IMG/VR virus record: IMGVR_UViG_3300020404_002217
Location: 1-20,059 of that record
Reading direction: 5' to 3' (one strand)
DNA: 20,059 nt
DNA from: a virus
The translations under genes were made by a program, and so were the position numbers. Below, one piece after another: positions 14,359 to 20,059 of the stretch (its first letter is position 1; each line of letters starts with the position of its first letter). Under the pieces are notes generated by a model that saw nothing but the letters and a program-made list of their open reading frames with translations, had not been told where the DNA came from and made no database searches.

Positions 14359-14901
14359 ATGGCAAAATGTGTAACTAGTGGATCTTTAAAGGTCCTTATA
14401 CAAGAAAGTATAACTCTACCTAATAAAAATGAAGAAGTTTGTATTAATGAAGTTACAATACCTGGTATTAACCAAACAGTAAGAAGAGTAGATACAATTT
14501 CAACTACATTTAGTGGTAGCGGAATAGAAATTTTAAGATTTGTTGATTCTGAAGAACAACAAGTAGCTGGTTCATTTGTTAGAGATACAGTTAAATATAT
14601 GAGGTTTACTAATTTATGTACAACTAATTATTTATCTCTTTATTTAATTCAAGATAGCCCTGATGCTCAAAACCCAAACACAGATGATGTTGGTTCAGGT
14701 GATGATGGTTTATTTAAAATAGACCCAGGCAAATCAATGGTATTTTCTAATGGACAATTTGATAGTAATAATTTTTATGATTATGTAGTTGAAGGGTATG
14801 TTGATGAACAATATTTTGCTGGATTTGCATCATTAACTTCAATTAAGGCAAAAGCAGATACTAAAGACGTTCAAATAGAATATTTTGTAGCTTCTTCTTA
14901 A
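14359..14901 (+). CDS. Unknown, probable virion structural protein, 180 aa
   Basis: I do not recognise a family. The protein is predicted to be mainly beta-structured, with alternating hydrophobic strands (LKVLIQESITL, about 10-20; KYMRFTNLCTTNYLSLYLIQD, about 79-99). A D/N-rich loop (100-118) follows, then KIDPGKSMVFSNG (about 120-132) and a C-terminal DVQIEYFVASS. The pattern of a strand-rich domain with a PGKS-type turn resembles phage virion decoration or baseplate-associated small proteins, but this is only impression. It has its own promoter-like motifs and is followed by a short fibre-like gene with another motif, so both may be expressed late. No signal peptide is present. Confidence 0.75.
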   Translation: MAKCVTSGSLKVLIQESITLPNKNEEVCINEVTIPGINQTVRRVDTISTTFSGSGIEILRFVDSEEQQVAGSFVRDTVKYMRFTNLCTTNYLSLYLIQDSPDAQNPNTDDVGSGDDGLFKIDPGKSMVFSNGQFDSNNFYDYVVEGYVDEQYFAGFASLTSIKAKADTKDVQIEYFVASS

Positions 14902-14915
14902 TATTTATAATAAAA
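14901..14915 (+). promoter_or_regulatory. Candidate phage promoter motif before the 14933 gene
   Basis: ATATTTATAATAAAA is an exact consensus copy starting at the last base of the 14359 gene's stop. Its core starts 31 bases before the next ATG. Confidence 0.55.
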
Positions 14916-14932
14916 TTAAATTTAAATAAAAA

Positions 14933-15253
14933 ATGGCATTAACATATAGATCAGTAAAAGGTTCAGCATTAACAATAACTGAATTAGATGACAATTTTAG
15001 ATACTTTACAGGTTCTCATAGTGTAACAGGATCATTAGATATAAATGGTGGTTTAATAGTAACTGGATCAATTGAATTAGTTGATGGTGGGTCTCTAGTT
15101 GGAGGAGGAGTAAATCTTACAGGTTCCTTTTCGGGATCATTTTCTGGATCAATAGATGGAGCTGAATTATTTGTAGGCAATTTACCATCAGCAGACCCAG
15201 GTGTTGCTGGTCAACTTTATAATGACAGTGGAACAATAAAAATATCTTTATAA
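14933..15253 (+). CDS. Short fibre-like virion protein with TGS repeats, 106 aa
   Basis: The N-terminus MALTYRSVKGSALTITELDDNF is of a type I associate with the start of phage fibre and appendage proteins (LTYRxVKGxxLTxxELDxNF). It is followed by G/S-rich short beta repeats (VTGSLDINGG, VTGSIELVDGG, LTGSFSGSFSGS). The end, LPSADPGVAGQLYNDSGTIKISL, also resembles fibre modules that precede or cap trimeric beta structure. It is far shorter than usual fibres. In T4 the fibritin (whisker) gene wac lies directly before gene 13, and this gene is directly before the gp13-like gene here. A whisker- or collar-type role is therefore a positional idea, not shown by sequence similarity. Confidence 0.78.
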   Translation: MALTYRSVKGSALTITELDDNFRYFTGSHSVTGSLDINGGLIVTGSIELVDGGSLVGGGVNLTGSFSGSFSGSIDGAELFVGNLPSADPGVAGQLYNDSGTIKISL

Positions 15254-15281
15254 AATTTATTAATTTTTAAAGTAAAAAATT

Positions 15282-15307
15282 AGACCTCAATTTGAGGTCT
15301 TTTTTTT
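15282..15307 (+). terminator. Intrinsic terminator after the fibre-like gene
   Basis: AGACCTCA (15282-15289) pairs with TGAGGTCT (15293-15300) around a 3-base loop, followed by a T-run to 15307. It lies 28 bases after the fibre-like gene's stop. Confidence 0.92.
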
Positions 15308-15308
15308 C

Positions 15309-15323
15309 ATATTTATAACAAAA
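15309..15323 (+). promoter_or_regulatory. Candidate phage promoter motif directly after a terminator, before the neck genes
   Basis: ATATTTATAACAAAA begins two bases after the terminator T-run, and its core starts 22 bases before the ATG at 15332. It would restart transcription for the gp13/14/15-like block. Confidence 0.6.
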
Positions 15324-15331
15324 TATAAATT

Positions 15332-16504
15332 ATGAATGTACCTATTTGGCCTGGTTCAAGTTCATTCGCACCTGGAGAAACACCATTTGGCTTTTATGAT
15401 AATGATCCCGAATTTAGACAAGATGCAGATAAAGTAGCAACTTTTTGTGCTAATAGAATGGGATATCCTTTAGTTGACATAGAATTACAATCAGGATCCT
15501 TTTATACAGCATTTGAAGAAGCTGTAACCATATACGGAAATGAAATTTGGGCATATATTATTAGGGATAATTTTTTAGATTTAGAAGGTCTTTCTATATT
15601 TGAAGAATTAAATGAAACTATTGTTACTCCTAGTATGAAAACAATAGTTAGGTTAAGCCAACAATATGCAGATGAAGCTGGAGTAGGAGGAACAATTCCA
15701 TGGTACTCGGGTTCATTTGATCTTGTTGATGGTCAACAAAATTATAATTTTGAAACTTTTATGACAGCTAGTGGATTTACAGGATCTGCATACTCAGAAG
15801 GTATTGAAGTAAAAAGAGTATTTTGGCAAAGACCAATCCCAGCATCAGCACAATATTTAGATCCTTATACAGGATTTGGATTTGGAGGAGCAATAGCTGC
15901 TGGTTTAGTTGGTGTAGGAGGATTTGGTGGTGATATGGGATATTTAATGATGCCACTTAGTTATGATATGCAAGTAATCCAATCTATTGAAATGAATGAA
16001 ATGGTTAGGTTTGCAGATTATAGTTTTGAAATACATGCTAATGAATTAAAAGTATTCCCTATACCCAGAAAAAGAGATGTTGGGGGAGATGGATTAGGTA
16101 AAATTTGGTTTCAATATATTTTTGAAAAAGATAGAGGAACTATAAAATGTGCTGAAGATAAGGTTAATAATGTTGGAAATGCTAATTTTAAAAATCCAAA
16201 ATATTCATTAATTAATTCAATTGGTAGACAATGGATATTTGAAATGACTTTAGCAATAGCAAAAGAAATGTTAGGGTATGTTAGAGGTAAATACTCTAGT
16301 ATCCCAATACCAAATTCAGAAGTTAATTTAAATCAAGGAGACTTATTATCAGCTGCAACAGCAGAAAAAACAGCTTTAATAGAAAGATTAAGGGCTTACT
16401 TAGATGAAACTTCTAGGGCTGCTTTATTAAACAGAAAAGCACAAGAAGCGGAATCTAAAATGGTTGAATTACAACAAGTTCCTTGGACAATTTTTATAGG
16501 ATAG
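15332..16504 (+). CDS. 13: Neck protein (T4 gp13-like head completion), 390 aa
   Basis: T4 gp13 and gp14 form the neck that closes the filled head and accepts the tail. This assignment rests on domain style and order. The N-terminal block (about 30-90) is a helical segment with FRQDADKVATFCANRMGYP and FEEAVTIYGNEIWAYIIRDN. A beta-rich middle follows with IEVKRVFWQRPIP (about 159-171), then a glycine-rich insertion (183-210) and a helical C-terminal domain (IGRQWIFEMTLAIAKEMLGYVRGKYSSIPIP). It is longer than T4 gp13 (309 aa). It is followed after one base (TAGTATG) by a gp14-like gene and then a gp15-like gene, the same order as T4. Confidence 0.75.
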   Translation: MNVPIWPGSSSFAPGETPFGFYDNDPEFRQDADKVATFCANRMGYPLVDIELQSGSFYTAFEEAVTIYGNEIWAYIIRDNFLDLEGLSIFEELNETIVTPSMKTIVRLSQQYADEAGVGGTIPWYSGSFDLVDGQQNYNFETFMTASGFTGSAYSEGIEVKRVFWQRPIPASAQYLDPYTGFGFGGAIAAGLVGVGGFGGDMGYLMMPLSYDMQVIQSIEMNEMVRFADYSFEIHANELKVFPIPRKRDVGGDGLGKIWFQYIFEKDRGTIKCAEDKVNNVGNANFKNPKYSLINSIGRQWIFEMTLAIAKEMLGYVRGKYSSIPIPNSEVNLNQGDLLSAATAEKTALIERLRAYLDETSRAALLNRKAQEAESKMVELQQVPWTIFIG

Positions 16505-16505
16505 T

Positions 16506-17036
16506 ATGGCAATGTTTACAGGACAGAGAGATGTTTCTCTGGTAAGAAAGCTTAACAGAGAATTGATGGGTAATATTATTACCCAACAATGTGCATTGTA
16601 TCAATTTAAATTAGAAGAAACTAAGGTTAATATCTATGGGGAAGCTGCAGAATCAAAATTTTATAATGGTCCTTTTTTATTTAATGTTTTAATAAATAGG
16701 TCAAATGAAGAATATGGTGAAAACGAAGAAGGTATTCAATTTGGACAACCTATAGAATTTTACTTTTTAAGAGCAGATTTAGTAGATGCCGATATAGTAC
16801 CTGAAGTTGGAGATATTATATTATACCAAGAAGGGTACTATGGAGTACAAAGCACAGTATCAAACCAATATTTTGGGGGCAAAAACCCAGATTACCCTAA
16901 TAATAACTCAGACGGCACTCCAAACCCATTAAATCCGGGATTAGAAAAGTTTGGAAGTAATTTATCTGTTTTAGTTTCTACGTATTATATCCCAGCAGAT
17001 AAAGTAGCAATATCACCTTATATAGAAAGAATGTAA
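16506..17036 (+). CDS. 14: Neck protein (T4 gp14-like), 176 aa
   Basis: This is a head-completion protein that joins the gp13-type ring with the tail. Family-like features are the NIYGEAAES segment (42-50), FYFLRADLVDADIVPEVGDII (about 85-105), and NQYFGGKNPDY (120-130), where T4-type gp14 proteins carry a similar VVENQYFMGKDP-like turn. The end has beta strands (LSVLVSTYYIPADKVAI). It is shorter than T4 gp14 (256 aa) but close in layout to marine relatives. The start lies one base after the upstream stop, and its own stop overlaps the next start (TAATG), indicating coupled translation of the three neck genes. Confidence 0.8.
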   Translation: MAMFTGQRDVSLVRKLNRELMGNIITQQCALYQFKLEETKVNIYGEAAESKFYNGPFLFNVLINRSNEEYGENEEGIQFGQPIEFYFLRADLVDADIVPEVGDIILYQEGYYGVQSTVSNQYFGGKNPDYPNNNSDGTPNPLNPGLEKFGSNLSVLVSTYYIPADKVAISPYIERM

Positions 17037-17977
17037 TGAGTAAAATTAGAAAACCTATACCAAAAACACAGCGACAATTAAGTGTTGAACAACAAAAAGC
17101 TTTTGACACTAGAAGAGGTAATCCTAATGCTCGTATAAACCCTAATGAATCTGAAACAGGAATACCTTTTAATAGATCTACAAAATTAAGTTATAGAGAG
17201 GATGGTGTTAAACCCTTTTCTATTGGTATACAAGATTTAGATGAAGCTGTGTTTTTTTATTTTGAAAATGTTATTAAACCTTTTGTTTATCAAAATGGAG
17301 AAAGAAGAAACGTTCCCATAATATATGGTGCCCCTGAAAGATGGAAATCTTTTCAAAGAGATGGGTATTATAGAGATAAAAAAGGTGCTATAATGTTGCC
17401 TATTATAGTATTAAAAAGAGATACTATATCAAAAGATAGATCTGTGTATAATAAGTTAGATGCTAATGGAGTAAATTTATATGGTTCATTCCAGAAAAAA
17501 TATAGCCCCGATAATTTTTATAATAATTTTTCTGTATTAAATAATAAAAAACCCGTAAAAGAACATTATGCCGTTGCAGTTCCCGATTTTGTAACATTAG
17601 AATATAGTTGTCTAATACAAACTTATTACATGGAGCAATTAAATAAAATTATTGAAGCATGTGAATATGCTTCTGATGCATATTGGGGTAACCCTGAAAG
17701 ATTTAAATTTAGAGCTTTTATAGATAGCTTTACAACTGCAACAGAATTAACCACAGGCAAAGATAGATTAGTAAAAGGTACATTTAATATTAGTTTGCGT
17801 GGTTATATTATTCCTGATACTATACAAAAGGAAATGAATTCTATTTCTAAATTTAATAGTAAATCTAAGGTTACAATTAATTTTGAAACTACAAGTAATA
17901 GTGATAATTTTAAACCTGGTGTTCAATCTGTCCCAGCTAATAGAACATTTCCTAACGGGCAAACAAGACAAGAATAG
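17036..17977 (+). CDS. 15: Tail completion/sheath-stabiliser protein (T4 gp15-like), 313 aa
   Basis: T4 gp15 caps the tail tube and sheath and connects the tail to the neck. Matching layout: a disordered N-terminus of about 60 residues, then a helix (AVFFYFENVIKPFVYQNGE, 71-89). The VPIIYGAPERWKS strand-turn (93-105) parallels T4 VPITYASKEHF. The next parallel is LEYSCLIQTYYMEQLNKIIE in place of T4 YELSIFTRYEDDMFQIVE. A final FNISLRGYIIPD precedes a loose C-terminal tail. The length is slightly above T4 gp15 (272 aa). It is third in the gp13-gp14-gp15 block, overlapping gp14 by one base. The extended N-terminus is not part of T4 gp15. Confidence 0.78.
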   Translation: MSKIRKPIPKTQRQLSVEQQKAFDTRRGNPNARINPNESETGIPFNRSTKLSYREDGVKPFSIGIQDLDEAVFFYFENVIKPFVYQNGERRNVPIIYGAPERWKSFQRDGYYRDKKGAIMLPIIVLKRDTISKDRSVYNKLDANGVNLYGSFQKKYSPDNFYNNFSVLNNKKPVKEHYAVAVPDFVTLEYSCLIQTYYMEQLNKIIEACEYASDAYWGNPERFKFRAFIDSFTTATELTTGKDRLVKGTFNISLRGYIIPDTIQKEMNSISKFNSKSKVTINFETTSNSDNFKPGVQSVPANRTFPNGQTRQE

Positions 17978-18014
17978 CTTGGATTAATAAATATAATTAC
18001 TTATATTATGGTTG

Positions 18015-18026
18015 TATTTAAAATAA
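18015..18026 (+). promoter_or_regulatory. Weak promoter-like motif before the APS-kinase-like gene
   Basis: TATTTAAAATAA lies 18 bases before the ATG at 18033. It departs from the consensus (AAAATAA for ATAATAA), so this is a weak call. The gap 17978-18032 otherwise holds no gene. Confidence 0.25.
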
Positions 18027-18032
18027 CGTTAT

Positions 18033-18545
18033 ATGATATATTGGTTTACGGGTCAACCCTGTTCGGGAAAGACCGTTTTAGCAAACATGCTTAAAGAAAA
18101 ATATCTTCCTCATGCTTATCGCATAGATGGAGATGAAATGAGAGAATTATTTACAAATAAAGATTATTCTATAAAAGGTAGAATAACTAATGTAGATGCT
18201 GCTCAAAAAATTGCCCATTATTTACATAATCAAGGAAAAGATGTAATTGTATCCTTAGTTTCTCCCTATTTAGATCAAAGAGAAGAATTTAAAGATATAA
18301 TGAAATGGCAATTACATGAAATTTTTGTACATTATGATGTAGAAAAAGGAGCTAGAGGTAGAGAAAATTATCACGTTATGCAATTCCAAAAACCAGATTT
18401 AGATTATATTGATATTGATACTACTAACCAAACACCAGAAGAATCATTAAATATAATAGCTAAAAAAGCTGGTTTGGATGTAGTATATCCTAAAGGATCA
18501 TTACTAAATGAATTACCACCTTCAGATTACCAATTAGATAATTAA
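18033..18545 (+). CDS. cysC: Adenylylsulfate (APS) kinase-like protein, 170 aa
   Basis: APS kinase phosphorylates adenosine 5'-phosphosulfate to PAPS, the activated sulfate used for assimilation or sulfation. Motifs are Walker A GQPCSGKT (7-14), DGDEMR (32-37), a helix containing NVDAAQKIAHYL, and VIVSLVSPYLDQREEF (71-86), which matches the VSPY...R signature of this family. The C-terminal lid region (GARGRENYHVMQFQKPDLD) is shorter than in bacterial CysC but in the right place. The length is a little under the usual 195-210 aa. It leads an overlapping cluster with a HAD protein, a nucleotidyltransferase, a DUF2061-like protein and a glycosyltransferase. Similar small kinases exist for other substrates, so the symbol is a family-level call. 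Confidence 0.75.
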   Translation: MIYWFTGQPCSGKTVLANMLKEKYLPHAYRIDGDEMRELFTNKDYSIKGRITNVDAAQKIAHYLHNQGKDVIVSLVSPYLDQREEFKDIMKWQLHEIFVHYDVEKGARGRENYHVMQFQKPDLDYIDIDTTNQTPEESLNIIAKKAGLDVVYPKGSLLNELPPSDYQLDN

Positions 18546-18546
18546 T

Positions 18547-18891
18547 ATGGAGAAAAAAAATACATATTTTTGTGATATAGATGGTACTATATTCAAATAT
18601 CGTAAATTTGAAACATATGAAAATGTAAAAGCTGAAGGAATAAAATCTACTATAAATTATTTAGACAAAGCAATAGAAGAGGGGCATATGGTTATTTTAA
18701 CAACTGCTCGTCCTGAATATCTTAGAATGCATACCGAAATAGAATTGTATGAAAATGAAGTACCTTATCATAGATTAATTATGGGAATAGAAAGAGGACC
18801 TCGTTATTTAATTAATGATATGGACCCAAATAAACCAGGAAAAAGAGCAATAGCAATAAATTTAGAAAGAGATGGCGGAATTAAAAGCTAA
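18547..18891 (+). CDS. Small HAD-superfamily phosphatase-like protein, 114 aa
   Basis: HAD motif I is FCDIDGT (residues 8-14), with nucleophile D10 and acid/base D12. Motif II is VILTTARPEY (about 57-66). A metal-binding acidic motif is likely in YLINDMD (about 92-98). It lacks a cap domain, as expected for 110-130-residue HADs of polynucleotide- or sugar-phosphate type. It starts one base after the kinase stop (TAATATG) and overlaps the next gene by 20 bases. It probably dephosphorylates a metabolite of the same pathway. The substrate is unknown. Confidence 0.78.
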   Translation: MEKKNTYFCDIDGTIFKYRKFETYENVKAEGIKSTINYLDKAIEEGHMVILTTARPEYLRMHTEIELYENEVPYHRLIMGIERGPRYLINDMDPNKPGKRAIAINLERDGGIKS

Positions 18892-19273
18892 AGCAGACAA
18901 AGAAAGTTCAAGTACAGAAGTAAAATATTCATTTTTTGCTGGGAGATGGCAACCTTTACATAAGGGTCATTTATGGTTAATTAATGAAAGATTAAAAGAG
19001 GGTTATAATGTTTGGTTAGGTATTAGAGATGTAAAACCAGATGAAAAAAATCCTTGGACTGCAGAACAGATATTAGAAATGGTTAAAGAAGGTGAATTAA
19101 AAGAACTTATAGAAGCTGGTAAAGTGTTACCAACAATTATTCCAGATATTGAATCTATTAATTACGGTAGAGGAGTAGGATATGATATTATAGAACATAT
19201 CCCCCCAAAAGAGATTGGTAATATATCTGCTACTTCTATTAGGGAACAAATGAAAAAAGATGGTAAGTTATAA
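18872..19273 (+). CDS. HxGH nucleotidyltransferase (NMNAT/cytidylyltransferase-like), 133 aa
   Basis: This is the second nucleotidylyltransferase of the window. Signature residues are FFAGRWQPLHKGH (21-33) with H30-x-G-H33, IRDVKPDEKNPWTAEQ (51-66), VLPTIIPDIESINYGRGVGYD (85-105) and the adenylyl-binding ISATSIR (118-124). The GR-Q-LHKGH and ISATxIR pair is that of NMN adenylyltransferase-like enzymes, a superfamily that also includes ATP sulfurylase. An untypical lysine/serine-rich leader of about 17 residues precedes the fold. It overlaps the HAD gene by 20 bases and the DUF2061-like gene by 14, consistent with one operon. Beside an APS kinase, an adenylyl transfer to sulfate is a testable idea but not shown. 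A nucleotide-sugar step is equally possible. Confidence 0.82.
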   Translation: MAELKAKADKESSSTEVKYSFFAGRWQPLHKGHLWLINERLKEGYNVWLGIRDVKPDEKNPWTAEQILEMVKEGELKELIEAGKVLPTIIPDIESINYGRGVGYDIIEHIPPKEIGNISATSIREQMKKDGKL

Positions 19274-19478
19274 AAGACATATTGCAAAAACAATTTCATG
19301 GAGAATAATAGGAACACTAGATACAATAATACTTTCAGGAATAATAACGGGTTCATGGGAGATAGGATTGGCTATTGGAGGCGTAGAAGTAATTACCAAA
19401 ATGGTACTATATTTCCTACACGAAAGGGCTTGGTATAAATTAAGTAAGTTTGGAATAAATGGTAAAAAACAAACCTAA
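19260..19478 (+). CDS. DUF2061-like small membrane protein, 72 aa
   Basis: The protein matches the DUF2061 pattern: SYKRHIAKTISWRIIGTLDT (3-22), a hydrophobic ILSGIITGSWEIGLAIGG (24-41) and the signature KMVLYFLHERAWYKL (47-61). Two short membrane segments are likely (about 15-30 and 36-53). The function is unknown. In bacteria DUF2061 proteins are often found near sulfate-activation genes, as I recall, and here the APS-kinase-like gene lies three genes upstream. It overlaps the preceding gene by 14 bases and contains the start of the next one. Confidence 0.85.
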   Translation: MVSYKRHIAKTISWRIIGTLDTIILSGIITGSWEIGLAIGGVEVITKMVLYFLHERAWYKLSKFGINGKKQT

Positions 19479-20059
19479 AATTTTTGCCCATGGTAGTTAC
19501 ATTGGGACTACAGGTTATGCTAATCATACAAGGTCTTTTTATAGAGAACTTTCCCACTATTATGATTTAAAAGTTAGAAATTTTACTATAGGCAAATCAT
19601 GGGATGGTTTTAATGATGAACCCCACAATAGTGAAAACTATATTAATGATTTAGATAAAAAATTATTAGTAGAACAATCTTTATGGAATAATGATAATGA
19701 ATTAAATCACCATTCGTTTTATTCTGAATATCCTAACAATTTTAATCATAATGTAAATATTGTTTTAAATGAAACAAACCACCATTTTTTCTACCAGAAT
19801 TATGATGGCCCTAAAATAGCATATAATGTTTGGGAATCAACAAGGCAACCAGAAGGATTTTTTAACCAATTAAAAACTTTTGATCAAGTTTGGGTAGCAT
19901 CTAAATGGCAAAAAGAATGTACAATAGAACAAGGAATAGAAGCCGATAAAATCAAAGTAATACCCGAAGCAGTAGATGGATCAATTTTCCAACCAAATGA
20001 TAATGCTACTCTCCCAGAATATAACGATAAAAGGTTTAAGTTTGTATTATTTGGGAGAT
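19459..20059 (+). CDS. Glycosyltransferase, GT-B fold (GT4-like), 3' truncated
   Basis: An open frame begins ATG at 19459, inside the last 20 bases of the DUF2061-like gene in another frame, and runs off the right edge after about 200 residues. The visible N-terminal Rossmann-like domain has KIFAHGSYIGTTGYANHTRSF (7-27). Later come IAYNVWESTRQPEGF, QVWVASKWQKEC, and IKVIPEAVDGSIFQP just before KFVLFGR, where the second domain of GT4-type enzymes begins. The pattern 'AYNVWES ... VASKWQ ... IPEAVD' is typical of GT4-family glycosyltransferases that act on surface glycans. The donor and acceptor are unknown. The start could be slightly later, but ATG-GTA-AAA-AAC fits the spacing. Confidence 0.82.
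   Translation, partial: MVKNKPKIFAHGSYIGTTGYANHTRSFYRELSHYYDLKVRNFTIGKSWDGFNDEPHNSENYINDLDKKLLVEQSLWNNDNELNHHSFYSEYPNNFNHNVNIVLNETNHHFFYQNYDGPKIAYNVWESTRQPEGFFNQLKTFDQVWVASKWQKECTIEQGIEADKIKVIPEAVDGSIFQPNDNATLPEYNDKRFKFVLFGR

Noticed and set aside
17768-17971. 67-aa minus-strand frame opposite the gp15-like gene
   Set aside because: Antisense shadow without start context or family motif; other minus-strand frames (2887, 5668, 6534, 7268, 11435, 13624, 19162) were rejected on the same ground.

Overview
This window is a stretch of an AT-rich, T4-like contractile-tailed bacteriophage (a T4-type myovirus). All confident genes lie on the + strand and are tightly packed. The head and neck set is recognisable from sequence: terminase large subunit (gp17-like), portal (gp20-like), prohead protease (gp21-like), scaffold (gp22-like), major capsid protein (gp23-like), PhoH-type ATPase, and neck/tail-completion proteins (gp13-, gp14- and gp15-like). 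Starts lack Shine-Dalgarno sequences and sit behind A/T-rich leaders, and one secreted protein has a signal peptide ending in SFSQ. Both traits are typical of Bacteroidota, so a (probably marine) flavobacterial host is my best guess. That is inference, not proof.

Layout. Positions 1-1389 hold the end of a possible flavoprotein gene, a small unknown gene, a HxGH-type nucleotidyltransferase and a NadR-like P-loop kinase. Positions 1417-2637 hold a coiled-coil protein with an IREEI-type N-terminus and an overlapping membrane/secreted pair that looks like a spanin-type lysis pair. Positions 2639-9764 hold terminase, portal and four head-region proteins, the position taken by small prohead-core genes in T4. 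Positions 9764-13398 hold protease, scaffold and major capsid protein, closed by a strong terminator. Positions 13453-15253 hold phoH, an unknown probable virion protein and a short fibre-like protein, closed by a second terminator. Positions 15332-17977 hold the neck/tail-completion genes. Positions 18033-20059 hold an overlapping metabolic cassette: APS-kinase-like protein, small HAD protein, second HxGH nucleotidyltransferase, DUF2061-like membrane protein, and a glycosyltransferase that runs off the end.

How the parts work together. Scaffold, portal and capsid protein would form the prohead, the gp21-like protease would process it, the terminase would fill it through the portal, and the gp13/14/15-like proteins would close the neck and cap the tail. 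The flanking kinases, nucleotidyltransferases and glycosyltransferase look like host-metabolism or surface-glycan genes.

The most noteworthy observations are: (1) a repeated ATATTTATAA motif about 18-32 bases before many starts, a candidate phage late promoter, twice placed directly after a terminator; (2) a Gly/Ala-rich tag shared by the major capsid protein just after its probable cleavage point and by an otherwise unrelated head-region protein; (3) a T4 head/neck gene order that is rearranged; (4) a sulfate-activation-like cassette combining an APS kinase, a nucleotidyltransferase and DUF2061.
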